Of a stretch of DNA of 14,512 nucleotides, positions 1 to 8,217 are shown one piece after another. Within the stretch, counting starts at the first letter, position 1. Every line of letters begins with the position of its first letter. Position numbers and translations under genes: made by a program. The stretch lies in contig JAJZCT010000014.1 in the NCBI GenBank assembly GCA_021828925.1, positions 1-14,512 of the forward strand, read 5' to 3'. The notes below the pieces were generated by a model. That model was not told the DNA's origin, ran no database searches, and saw nothing but the letters and a program-made list of their open reading frames with translations. Source of the DNA: Planctomycetota bacterium (GTDB lineage Bacteria; Planctomycetota; Phycisphaerae; WQYP01).

Positions 1-3000
1 TTGCGGATTGCTCACAGGCTGGGATTGGTTACACTGTTCCGGGTGTGACTTCGGTCGTTGGCACTGTTGCGGATTGCTCACAGGCTGGGATTGGTTACAC
101 TCGTGGAGCAGCATTGTGCGATCGCGATACCGTTGCGGATTGCTCACAGGCTGGGATTGGTTACACTATTGCGGGATGTAACCATCCTTTGTCGGTCGTT
201 GCGGATTGCTCACAGGCTGGGATTGGTTACACTAACCGCCACGGCCCGTCATCAAGGCTCGAGTTGCGGATTGCTCACAGGCTGGGATTGGTTACACTCA
301 TGACAGTTGCAGTAAACGATCTCGAACGGTTGCGGATTGCTCACAGGCTGGGATTGGTTACACTGGACGGGGTGGCGGTGCTGCCTTCGGGGTTGTTGCG
401 GATTGCTCACAGGCTGGGATTGGTTACACTTCCGTAGATGTTTGAGCCTTTGCGGTCGCAGTTGCGGATTGCTCACAGGCTGGGATTGGTTACACTTTTG
501 ACTCTGTAGGCGAAAATGTGTTTACAGTTGCGGATTGCTCACAGGCTGGGATTGGTTACACTGGGATACCTTTTGTTCCATTGCTGAACACAGTTGCGGA
601 TTGCTCACAGGCTGGGATTGGTTACACTCTAGAAAGGATACTTCCATGGTCAACCAGAGTTGCGGATTGCTCACAGGCTGGGATTGGTTACACTCTGGAT
701 AAACGTCCCTGCTGCCTGTCCAGAGTTGCGGATTGCTCACAGGCTGGGATTGGTTACACTGGAAGACTGGGAGCAGGTATGCTCCCTGGCGTTGCGGATT
801 GCTCACAGGCTGGGATTGGTTACACTGCCCACGTCTGCCCGCAGGTCCGCGACGCCGTTGCGGATTGCTCACAGGCTGGGATTGGTTACACTACAGCAGT
901 TGCCCGGAAGATGCCGGGGTATGTTGCGGATTGCTCACAGGCTGGGATTGGTTACACTCTGGAAGCCTCCATGGCCAAAGCCTCTACAGTTGCGGATTGC
1001 TCACAGGCTGGGATTGGTTACACTCTGGATCTCGCCTGTGCTGATCGAGCATGGTTGCGGATTGCTCACAGGCTGGGATTGGTTACACTTGGCGTGTTTA
1101 GCGGTATCTTTTACTAAGGGTTGCGGATTGCTCACAGGCTGGGATTGGTTACACTTGCCGCACGTACGGGTAGAGGTGCTCCACCGTTGCGGATTGCTCA
1201 CAGGCTGGGATTGGTTACACTGGTGATTCTCAAGGTCCGGTGCCAGGACTGGTTGCGGATTGCTCACAGGCTGGGATTGGTTACACTTTTGCCGACTCGC
1301 ACCCATTAACGCCCATGGTTGCGGATTGCTCACAGGCTGGGATTGGTTACACTGCGCAAGTGCAGGCTCTTTCGATCCAGTGGTTGCGGATTGCTCACAG
1401 GCTGGGATTGGTTACACTCCGGTGTGGGATTCACCACTGCATTGATTTGTTGCGGATTGCTCACAGGCTGGGATTGGTTACACTGTGACATCGAACGTGC
1501 CCGCACATTGCTTTGTTGCGGATTGCTCACAGGCTGGGATTGGTTACACTGGTGATATTCGTGATGCCGCGGCCCAAGTGTTGCGGATTGCTCACAGGCT
1601 GGGATTGGTTACACTTCAGCCCAGCATCCGCGAGCGCGGTGATGGGTTGCGGATTGCTCACAGGCTGGGATTGGTTACACTCCGCTGGAATTCAGCGGTT
1701 CGATCTATCCCGTTGCGGATTGCTCACAGGCTGGGATTGGTTACACTCAGATAGGACATATAGTTGGATAGTCCGCAGTTGCGGATTGCTCACAGGCTGG
1801 GATTGGTTACACTCAGTGTAGTAAAATCTATATGTTCTCAACTGTTGCGGATTGCTCACAGGCTGGGATTGGTTACACTGCTATTGCGTAAACACAACGC
1901 AATCTTGCCGTTGCGGATTGCTCACAGGCTGGGATTGGTTACACTATCTTTGGTGGGTTTGATACGTCCAGTGTAGTTGCGGATTGCTCACAGGCTGGGA
2001 TTGGTTACACTTTCGTGGTGGATCGGAAACGGGGTGGCACCGTTGCGGATTGCTCACAGGCTGGGATTGGTTACACTTGTCGCAATTAACTGCCGCTACT
2101 GAAGCCAGTTGCGGATTGCTCACAGGCTGGGATTGGTTACACTCAGCAGTACAGAATCATCTATTCCCTACGGGTTGCGGATTGCTCACAGGCTGGGATT
2201 GGTTACACTGATGATTCTGTACTACTGATGATAGGTTGTGTTGCGGATTGCTCACAGGCTGGGATTGGTTACACTTATCGATAAATCGTGGAAAGAATTC
2301 GTTGAGTTGCGGATTGCTCACAGGCTGGGATTGGTTACACTCTTCATGCAATTGCTGATCTCCCGGCAGCGTTGCGGATTGCTCACAGGCTGGGATTGGT
2401 TACACTAAATGGTCATCATTTTCATGGTAGTCCATGGTTGCGGATTGCTCACAGGCTGGGATTGGTTACACTAGCATCAGCAAGTTTGGTGGACCAGACA
2501 CTGTTGCGGATTGCTCACAGGCTGGGATTGGTTACACTAAATGAGTTGTAAAGCCACCTATGTTAATGGTTGCGGATTGCTCACAGGCTGGGATTGGTTA
2601 CACTCGGCCTTGGGTATCGGCGGCACAATCCTTAGTTGCGGATTGCTCACAGGCTGGGATTGGTTACACTGGCGAGTTCTCGCCCCGTTGCCATCAGCAG
2701 GTTGCGGATTGCTCACAGGCTGGGATTGGTTACACTGATGACCAACTATCAGGAATGCGGGCACGCGTTGCGGATTGCTCACAGGCTGGGATTGGTTACA
2801 CTGTTGGCCGTGGTGGGTATTGACGCACTTGCGTTGCGGATTGCTCACAGGCTGGGATTGGTTACACTTAGAGGCTATTACAGCCGCCAGGCGGGAAGGT
2901 TGCGGATTGCTCACAGGCTGGGATTGGTTACACTAACACGCCGGTTCCGGCGCTGACGGTGATGGTTGCGGATTGCTCACAGGCTGGGATTGGTTACACT

Positions 3001-3198
3001 ACGCTCTTTTTTATGTGACTTGCGATGCCAGTTGCGGATTGCTCACAGGCTGGGATTGGTTACACTATTACGTGTACAGGTTCGCCAAGAGGTCGCGTTG
3101 CGGATTGCTCACAGGCTGGGATTGGTTACACTATGGGCCATGGTACGATGGTGACCAGCAGTGTTGCGGATTGCTCACAGGCTGGGATTGGTTACACT
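1..3198 (+). CRISPR. Type II-C CRISPR array, 49 repeats and 48 spacers, left end outside the window
   Basis: The 36-bp repeat begins GTTGCGGATTGCTCACAGG and ends CTGGGATTGGTTACACT. Copies start at 66, 132, 198, 263, 329 and so on to 3163. The copy at 1-35 lacks only its first G, so the array continues to the left. All copies look identical by eye, including the last, so there is no visible decay at this end. Spacers are 30 bp except five of 29 bp (234-262, 1025-1053, 1354-1382, 1551-1579, 2342-2370). Direction is set by the tracrRNA at 7683-7793, whose anti-repeat is complementary to the repeat as read on the + strand; each crRNA is then a spacer followed by repeat. If the array grows at its leader end, the leader lies left of the window and the spacers nearest cas2 are the oldest. 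The array is transcribed towards cas2, against the cas genes. The length and uniform repeats suggest an active system. Confidence 0.99.
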
Positions 3199-3204
3199 CT
3201 TCAT

Positions 3205-3238
3205 CCCGTAAGTACCGTGTTGCGACGGTACTTACGGG
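3205..3238. other. Perfect 14-bp hairpin just beyond the last CRISPR repeat
   Basis: Arms 3205-3218 (CCCGTAAGTACCGT) and 3225-3238 (ACGGTACTTACGGG) are exact reverse complements, with loop GTTGCG at 3219-3224. It begins six bases after the last repeat, and a second self-complementary stretch (CTCCCGGGAG) follows at 3240-3249. It sits where array transcripts (+) and cas transcripts (-) converge, so a shared transcription barrier is the likely role. No T-run follows it directly on either strand; the nearest on + is 3295-3301. It is therefore not a standard intrinsic terminator. The loop equals the first six bases of the CRISPR repeat. The rest of 3199-3314 shows no gene. Confidence 0.7.
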
Positions 3239-3314
3239 CCTCCCGGGAGCAAAAAATGGCCCACGCCGCACTGAAATATCGGAAGTTGTGCTCATTTTTT
3301 TGCAAACGGCGGCC

Positions 3315-3644
3315 CTAAAACATCTCTAACTGCGGTGGCGGCGGTTCGGTTGGCTTGCGCATGGCTCCCCAGAAGACGCGCATGCGTTCGAACTGTTTGT
3401 CTGTAACCGCCATTACCCGGACCTCTCCGTCAGGCGGCAAAGCCCGTTCTACGCGGGCGGTATGAACGTCCGCGTTTTCTTCGCTGGCGCAATGCCGGAT
3501 ATAGACGGAAAACTGCATCATGGTGAAGCCATCCTTGCGCAGGGCCTTGCGGAAAAGCGCGTATTCCCTGCGGGCTTTTTTGGTATCCACCGGCAGATCA
3601 AACATTGCCACCAGCCACATGCAACGGTATCCCGATAACTGCAT
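3315..3644 (-). CDS. cas2: CRISPR-associated endonuclease Cas2
   Basis: This 109-residue protein has the normal Cas2 length. The first beta strand carries the family motif near CMWLVAMFDLPV, with the conserved Asp at residue 16, followed by a basic helix (KKARREYALFRKALRKDG) and a second strand (FTMMQFSVYIR), the ferredoxin-like fold of Cas2. In spacer acquisition a Cas2 dimer bridges two Cas1 dimers and is mainly structural; nuclease activity is not generally required. The ATG lies three bases after the cas1 stop codon, so the genes are almost certainly cotranscribed and translationally coupled. It is the last gene of the cas9-cas1-cas2 operon. The minimal gene set, with no csn2 or cas4, is the type II-C arrangement. 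Confidence 0.97.
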   Translation of the reverse strand: MQLSGYRCMWLVAMFDLPVDTKKARREYALFRKALRKDGFTMMQFSVYIRHCASEENADVHTARVERALPPDGEVRVMAVTDKQFERMRVFWGAMRKPTEPPPPQLEMF

Positions 3645-3647
3645 GAT

Positions 3648-4589
3648 TTAATCATCGGCATTTGGCGGTGGCGTAAGCAGGTCTGCAATGTCGTACGTCG
3701 GCAGGTCAAGGGCTTCACGTTCACCGGTATAGCAGCCCCAAAGGCTCGCCGCCATGCGGTGGAGTTGCACCATCAGCGGGCCACTCTGATCTGCCAGATG
3801 CACGTGGCGTGCCAGCAGGCCAAGCATGACGCGTTTAGCGGCAGGGGTCACCGCCGGCTCGTCATCAGTACGGTCGGCGGAAATTAGCCCACAGGCAGCC
3901 GCATCCACCATGGGGCGCAGAGGCTCGAGCAGATCATCGGCCAGGCAAAAGGGATTTCCGCGATTGTGGTGGTGGATACCCAGGGCCGGGTGCAGGCCGG
4001 CACCGGCAAGAGCACGGGCGACAGCGGCACGCATAACGGCGTAGCCGTAATTAAGGATGGCATTGGGCCATTGTCCGCTGCGCTGCCGACGGAATTGGTC
4101 CCCGAGCAGGGCGGCCCAATATATCTGGGCGGCCTGGCCCTCCACATTGGTCGAGTCGCCCGAGGCTACCTCGGCGATTAAATTCCGCAACCTGCCGGAA
4201 TCGGCGTTTCTGATCGCGGGAGACTCAAGGTTTGCCGCCTGGGCGGCTATCTTGGCTCGCACCACCTGCTGCCACAGGCGCTTCTTTTTCGGGCGGCCGA
4301 CCTCTATTTGTCTCAACAGTCGCTCGGTCAGCAGGTCGTTGGCAGCCAGCGGCAATTGCACCGCACAGGGCAGGTGCTTTTCATTGCAGAGAATAACACA
4401 GGTGCCGGCCTCGGCCAGCCGCACCAGCACGGCGTGGGTGTAGGTTGCAATCTGCTGGTCAATAAGCAAGATGCCGATATCTTCGACCGGAACGGTGGCC
4501 TCAGGGAAGCCATCGCGGGCGATGATCAGTTGGTCGAGTTGGATCCGGAGCACAGCGGGCGACGCAACATCGATTGTGCGCTTAATCAT
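3648..4589 (-). CDS. cas1: CRISPR-associated integrase Cas1, type II
   Basis: Cas1 is the integrase that inserts new spacers at the leader end of the array, working with Cas2 (and, in type II, with Cas9 and tracrRNA for PAM choice). The ATG at 4589 is chosen because the protein then begins MIKRTIDVAS, as type II Cas1 proteins do, and GGTGG lies just upstream; an in-frame start at 4619 would add ten residues. Product 313 residues. The metal-binding residues fit Glu150 (in NVEGQAAQIYW), His206 (in LGIHHHNRGNPF) and Glu222 (in DDLLEPLRP). The start overlaps the cas9 stop by eight bases (ATGATTAA), which implies translational coupling. Nothing looks broken, so adaptation should be functional. Confidence 0.97.
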   Translation of the reverse strand: MIKRTIDVASPAVLRIQLDQLIIARDGFPEATVPVEDIGILLIDQQIATYTHAVLVRLAEAGTCVILCNEKHLPCAVQLPLAANDLLTERLLRQIEVGRPKKKRLWQQVVRAKIAAQAANLESPAIRNADSGRLRNLIAEVASGDSTNVEGQAAQIYWAALLGDQFRRQRSGQWPNAILNYGYAVMRAAVARALAGAGLHPALGIHHHNRGNPFCLADDLLEPLRPMVDAAACGLISADRTDDEPAVTPAAKRVMLGLLARHVHLADQSGPLMVQLHRMAASLWGCYTGEREALDLPTYDIADLLTPPPNADD

Positions 4590-7500
4590 TGGCCCACCGG
4601 ATTCGACCCAAAGGGTCAACCGTGACCTTGCGGGCGGACAGAGTACTCGGCGTGGCCGAAAATTTTTCTTTTTCGTTTTTTTTGCGTGCGTCGGTATGCC
4701 CCGTGAAGATCATTTGATTCGTGGTGCTTGCCCCCGTCTGAAAGACGCACAGACGTTCCTGCCCCTTGAACATTGCCAACACCAACTCACCGCGGCTTAA
4801 ACTCATCACAAATCTGGCTTCTTTACGGGATGGATGTACACGACGTATGAGTGGTTCTTTTCCCCGCACGCGTCGCGCCGCCTCCATCATGCTCACCCAG
4901 ACGGCTGTGCGTTTTTTCTTGCCATCTTCCTCGAATTCGAAGATGCACACGTGGTGGTTGCTGCCAGTTTTTATGCAGGCGTGGCCAGATCGAATTGATT
5001 GGATTGTCTGGTCCTGCCTTAACAGCCGGACTTTTTTAATGATGGCCCCATGTTCCCCTGGCATCCGCAGCGGTTCTTTCCAGGCGGAAGCGGGAATTCC
5101 CTTGTTTGCGTCTGGGCTGAGGCCGTGTTGGGCCAGGCGCTGCCTTACCACATCGCGGACGCTCGCGTCGCGAATCTCTGGTACCATGGCGGTGGTCAGG
5201 GCCTCCAAGGGTTTGCGATACGTGAAAGTCCCGGTTTCTTCCACCCATCCCGCAGCCCAGGGGCGCTCCTTCACCTGGCCATCCGCGGTCTCCGCCCCAC
5301 CCTTCCATGGCTTTGCTGTTGGTCCATAAAGCGTTTCTTCGTGGAGGGCACCGCTTACGCGGCGCTCGACCCGATGGCTGACCTGGATAGCCCGCACCGA
5401 GGCCTCCACATTCCGGCGGAAGCCCTCCCACGGCGGGGACAGTTCGCCGCCGCCGCGGGCCTTGGCCAACTGTTGCAGCCTCGACCGATCTGTTAGCGCA
5501 ATGGTGACGGCATCCACTGCGTGGTGCCGATGATCTTCCCGGTTCTTGACTGGAGCATCTGCCGTACCGAGCACGCTGTTAAGGCCCCAGCCGTGCCGCA
5601 GTTCCGCCGTGCACTGCCCCTTAGTGCATATTACGTCCACCCCGAGGCATCGCACGTACTCGGCCACCTTGCGGGAAATATATTTGGTATCATTAAGTTG
5701 CCGCTGAACGAATTCGTCGAGATCCAGCGACCTGACGGCGAATTTTGGGCGCTTGGCGTTTCGCACCTCCAGCGGAAGCCTGGCCGCCCGCTGAAGCACC
5801 TGTTCGTATTTTTCCGGCAGTCGCTCGGCCAGCCATTCGTAGGGGGTCTGGTTGCCCTTGGCCTGATTTTCGGTGCGGAAGGCCACGACCTTGTTGAGCC
5901 GCGAATCGTCCAGGCTTCGCGAGTACGGGAGGATATGGTCCACGTCTACGTCCCCGCCAAAAAGCTGCACGATGCTGATAGGGCTGCCGCTGTACATGCA
6001 GACCTCGTTTTGCTCCTTCCAAAGCAGGTAGCGTTCGATGTCGCGGCGGCTCGGCGGAACATGGATATGATCTTCGATTTTTTTCGCCGCCTCAGCCCGG
6101 CGCTGTTCCTGCTCGCGCATTTGCCAGGACCTTTGCGCTCGCTGGTCCGCAGTGCCCTTCACCTCGCGAGCCAACTCGATATGGACCGCCGCCGGTTTGC
6201 CGTGCTCACGAATTATGGCGTTGACGATCTGGCGGACCTGGGACAGGGCCGCCCGTACCAGCGGATTGGTAATTTCCGGCGGCTCCGGCAGAAAATCACG
6301 CTGGTCGATAGTACGCTCGTCAGCGCGAAGATACCCGGCCGAGTGCAAAGCGTCCGGCTCGCCGGCCCGGCCGGAAAGCGGCAGGCCCTGCTCCAAAAAT
6401 GGGATCAGCTTTAACATGGCCTTGAGCGAATAACTGGCGTAGCCCGGCTTGAAATCAAGCTCGGCAAGCCTGGCCGCAAGCTCCGTGCCAACAGCCCAGT
6501 CTTCGCGGGCGATTCTGAAAAACTCTTCCTCGGCGATGCCATCATCGAGCAGGCTGTTGACAATGCGGTTTTTGAGGTCGTCAGGCATCTTTTGCCATTG
6601 GGGGCCGAAAAGTTTTTTTTCTGAAAGGACCGCGTCGGTCGAGAGTCCCAGCATATTTTTGCGATCACCAAATTCCAGGTTGAAGCCATTGGATTCGATC
6701 AAGCCAAGGCGGGTACGTATTGCGTCGAAAGTTCGCTCCTTCTTGGCCGAAAGGTAGTCGATAAGCTTGGCTCGTTCCTCCGGCGTAAGGGGCCGCATCT
6801 CGCCGGTCACCTCAACCACGCGAAGATTGTTGACCTCCTGGAGCATGCGGAATTTTTGGGCGCCCCGGTGTTCGCGCCGGCACCGGCGCTCTCTGGGTTC
6901 CAGTTCGCACCGTCCAACGACAGATTTAGGCCAGTACATCGCTCGCTGGTAGGCAATCAGGTTATCCCAGATATGCTTGCGCAACTGGTCGGTTAACACG
7001 TCGGGATAGAACTGGCGCTGCTTTTCCCAAAGGAAATTAAATTCGTGTTCGAACATTGCCCGCTGGGTGTGGTGGCCGCGGAGGCGGGCTAAGGCCCCGC
7101 CTTGCTGGCTCAATTTGTGAAGGTATTCACCGAGCGTGCGGCTGCCAGATTCTTCGATCTTCTTGGCCAAGGCGCTGATCTCGGCCAACATGCCCTTTTC
7201 CTCCTTTGTCTTGCCTCCCTTTCGGTTGGATTTGAAGCCGCGACGCTGGTTGATATGAATGAGCGCACGCCCAAACTCAAACAGCTCAAGCCTTTCATTT
7301 AGGCCCTTCGCCCGAATGGCGTAGGGGTTTATGCTGTCGAGTTGCACCGCTTCAGCCGCGCCGGGTGGCAGCAGCGTGGCGGCGATAAGAACTTTACGCA
7401 GAGCGCGTTTTCGCCAGGCACGCCGCAGTATTTGCCGCCGCATCCCCCGCTTCATACGGCGTTCCTGGTTCTTGCTGACTTCGCCGCCCTGTTTGTCGCG

Positions 7501-7617
7501 GTCCACGCCTTCAGGGAATACCCGCACGCCGGAGCGAAGGATTGCCCGTGAATCCTCGTCCACGAGCGCCCAGCCGATGGAATTTGATCCGAGGTCCAAT
7601 CCGAGCGTATAGGGCAT
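4582..7617 (-). CDS. cas9: CRISPR-associated endonuclease Cas9, type II-C
   Basis: Cas9 is the crRNA/tracrRNA-guided double-strand DNA nuclease. From the ATG at 7617 it has 1011 residues, typical of compact II-C enzymes. This start gives MPYTLGLDLGSNSIGW and has GGAG about eight bases upstream; the frame is open to 7743, but the extra 42 residues run into the tracrRNA promoter and anti-repeat. Domains: RuvC-I with Asp8; arginine-rich bridge helix about 50-78; REC lobe about 80-450; RuvC-II with Glu481 (VHIELAREVKGT); HNH about 535-605 with Asp560-His561 (DVDVDHILPYS) and Asn584; RuvC-III with His699 and Asp702 (HHAVDAVTIAL); WED/PAM-interacting C-terminus about 750-1011 ending KVTVDPLGRIRWAND. 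All catalytic residues are present, so it should cut both strands. The PAM cannot be read from the sequence. It is the first gene of the cas operon and overlaps cas1. Confidence 0.98.
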   Translation of the reverse strand: MPYTLGLDLGSNSIGWALVDEDSRAILRSGVRVFPEGVDRDKQGGEVSKNQERRMKRGMRRQILRRAWRKRALRKVLIAATLLPPGAAEAVQLDSINPYAIRAKGLNERLELFEFGRALIHINQRRGFKSNRKGGKTKEEKGMLAEISALAKKIEESGSRTLGEYLHKLSQQGGALARLRGHHTQRAMFEHEFNFLWEKQRQFYPDVLTDQLRKHIWDNLIAYQRAMYWPKSVVGRCELEPRERRCRREHRGAQKFRMLQEVNNLRVVEVTGEMRPLTPEERAKLIDYLSAKKERTFDAIRTRLGLIESNGFNLEFGDRKNMLGLSTDAVLSEKKLFGPQWQKMPDDLKNRIVNSLLDDGIAEEEFFRIAREDWAVGTELAARLAELDFKPGYASYSLKAMLKLIPFLEQGLPLSGRAGEPDALHSAGYLRADERTIDQRDFLPEPPEITNPLVRAALSQVRQIVNAIIREHGKPAAVHIELAREVKGTADQRAQRSWQMREQEQRRAEAAKKIEDHIHVPPSRRDIERYLLWKEQNEVCMYSGSPISIVQLFGGDVDVDHILPYSRSLDDSRLNKVVAFRTENQAKGNQTPYEWLAERLPEKYEQVLQRAARLPLEVRNAKRPKFAVRSLDLDEFVQRQLNDTKYISRKVAEYVRCLGVDVICTKGQCTAELRHGWGLNSVLGTADAPVKNREDHRHHAVDAVTIALTDRSRLQQLAKARGGGELSPPWEGFRRNVEASVRAIQVSHRVERRVSGALHEETLYGPTAKPWKGGAETADGQVKERPWAAGWVEETGTFTYRKPLEALTTAMVPEIRDASVRDVVRQRLAQHGLSPDANKGIPASAWKEPLRMPGEHGAIIKKVRLLRQDQTIQSIRSGHACIKTGSNHHVCIFEFEEDGKKKRTAVWVSMMEAARRVRGKEPLIRRVHPSRKEARFVMSLSRGELVLAMFKGQERLCVFQTGASTTNQMIFTGHTDARKKNEKEKFSATPSTLSARKVTVDPLGRIRWAND

Positions 7618-7646
7618 ATCTATTTCTCCGAACGATCTGGCAACAC

Positions 7647-7676
7647 TTGACAGATAGGATAGCCATCGTGTATTCT
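7647..7676 (+). promoter_or_regulatory. Predicted tracrRNA promoter
   Basis: TTGACA (7647-7652, a perfect -35) is followed after 18 bases by TATTCT (7671-7676, four of six). The expected start is about seven bases on, near 7683, which is exactly where the anti-repeat begins (7684). This match between predicted start and RNA boundary is the main support. It lies wholly between the cas9 start codon and the tracrRNA and interleaves with the cas9 promoter on the other strand. Confidence 0.7.
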
Positions 7677-7684
7677 TTTGTGAA
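7656..7684 (-). promoter_or_regulatory. Predicted cas9 operon promoter
   Basis: On the minus strand, TTCACA (7684-7679, five of six against TTGACA) is followed after 17 bases by TATCCT (7661-7656, four of six against TATAAT). Transcription would start near 7649, giving a leader of about 32 bases with GGAG before the cas9 ATG. The element overlaps the oppositely directed tracrRNA promoter. Spacing is ideal; the -10 match is moderate. Confidence 0.55.
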
Positions 7685-7793
7685 GTGTAACCCATCCCGG
7701 CCTGTGAGTCTTTTCGCAACAAGACTAAATGTTCGCAGGCCACGCTCTACGGAGCGACCAGCCGCCACCCAAAAGGGGCGGCTACTTTTTTTT
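7683..7793 (+). ncRNA. tracrRNA: tracrRNA
   Basis: About 110 nt. The anti-repeat at 7684-7720 matches the reverse complement of the repeat in blocks: AGTGTAACC, one mismatch, ATCCC, one G that can wobble-pair, GCCTGTGAG, an unpaired TCTTTT facing five repeat bases, then CGCAAC. With crRNA this gives a 6-bp lower stem, an internal loop (5 by 6 nt) and a long interrupted upper stem, the layout that Cas9 and RNase III use. After the anti-repeat comes AAGACTAAATG, comparable in place to the nexus region of other tracrRNAs. A 5-bp stem follows, CGCTC/GAGCG (7743-7756), closed by a UACG tetraloop. The RNA ends in a terminator hairpin and eight Ts. It is divergent from cas9 and has its own promoter. 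Confidence 0.95.
7760..7793 (+). terminator. Intrinsic terminator of the tracrRNA
   Basis: Arms AGCCGCC (7760-7766) and GGCGGCT (7777-7783) form a 7-bp GC-rich stem around the loop ACCCAAAAGG, in which two more C:G pairs are possible. Two bases later a run of eight Ts occupies 7786-7793. This is a textbook rho-independent terminator. In tracrRNAs it also serves as the 3' hairpin bound by Cas9. Confidence 0.93.
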
Positions 7794-8217
7794 ATGGACC
7801 GCCGGGCGCGGCCATGTGCCCCGTAGTTTTGTCGCGGCGACTTTCGGCAGACCAGCCTGATGAGTGACTTCCGATGGCTATTGGGATTCGTTTAACCGTC
7901 ATTGGTGGACAAGCGGGCGTTTTACCCCCGATGGACTGGCCCCATCGGCTCGCGTACTTCCAAGCTGGCACGAAGCCGGCAAAAAGGCGAAGGCTTTCAC
8001 TGACATTCATAGATACTCTCGGGGTTGCGTTTTGGCAGGAGAATTCCGATTTATCGGCACTAGCAACACCGTTTTCGCGCCCGCTTGACAGGATGCACCG
8101 CACCCTTGACGCCGTGTATTGCTGCCTGCGAACCGCACAGCGCCGGACCACCACCACTCGCATGTTCTCAAAACTCCGGTAGAATACCTGAACAGGAAAA
8201 TAAAACAGGACGCACCC
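7794..8217. other. Intergenic stretch with no recognised gene
   Basis: Several overlapping ORFs of 70-140 codons exist here on both strands, but none has recognisable protein character. A small hairpin, CCGATGG (7928-7934) and CCATCGG (7942-7948), is present. A perfect TTGACA occurs at 8085-8090 without a convincing -10 at standard spacing, and a TAGAAT at 8180-8185 lacks a good -35; the second would suit a promoter for the downstream operon. No tRNA or repeat was seen. Confidence 0.5.

Noticed and set aside
1748..1843. Spacers 1748-1777 and 1814-1843 share ACATATAG on opposite strands
   Set aside because: Only eight bases agree and the flanks diverge, unlike the 17 of 18 agreement of the pair at 2144-2239.
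365..2041. Spacers 365-394 and 2012-2041 share ten bases (ACGGGGTGGC)
   Set aside because: With 48 spacers there are over a thousand pairs; a shared 10-mer is expected about by chance and the rest of the two spacers does not align.
45..3154. Many repetitive ORFs on both strands within the array (peptides like GLLTGWDWLH, RIAHRLGLVTL, VADCSQAGIGYT)
   Set aside because: The repeat-plus-spacer unit is 66 bases, a multiple of three, and the repeat has few stops, so frames stay open across the array. They are translations of the CRISPR repeats, not repeat proteins.
3249..3303. Inverted A/T runs (GCAAAAAATG and CATTTTTTTGC) as a bidirectional terminator between cas2 and the array
   Set aside because: The arms are AT-rich, 34 bases apart and lack a GC-rich stem next to the T-run, so I do not call a terminator.
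4590..4619. A ten-residue longer Cas1
   Set aside because: Type II Cas1 proteins start close to MIKRTID, which the ATG at 4589 gives.
7618..7743. A 42-residue N-terminal extension of Cas9
   Set aside because: It runs through the tracrRNA promoter and anti-repeat, lacks Cas9 character, and the ATG at 7617 has a good ribosome site directly before the RuvC-I block.
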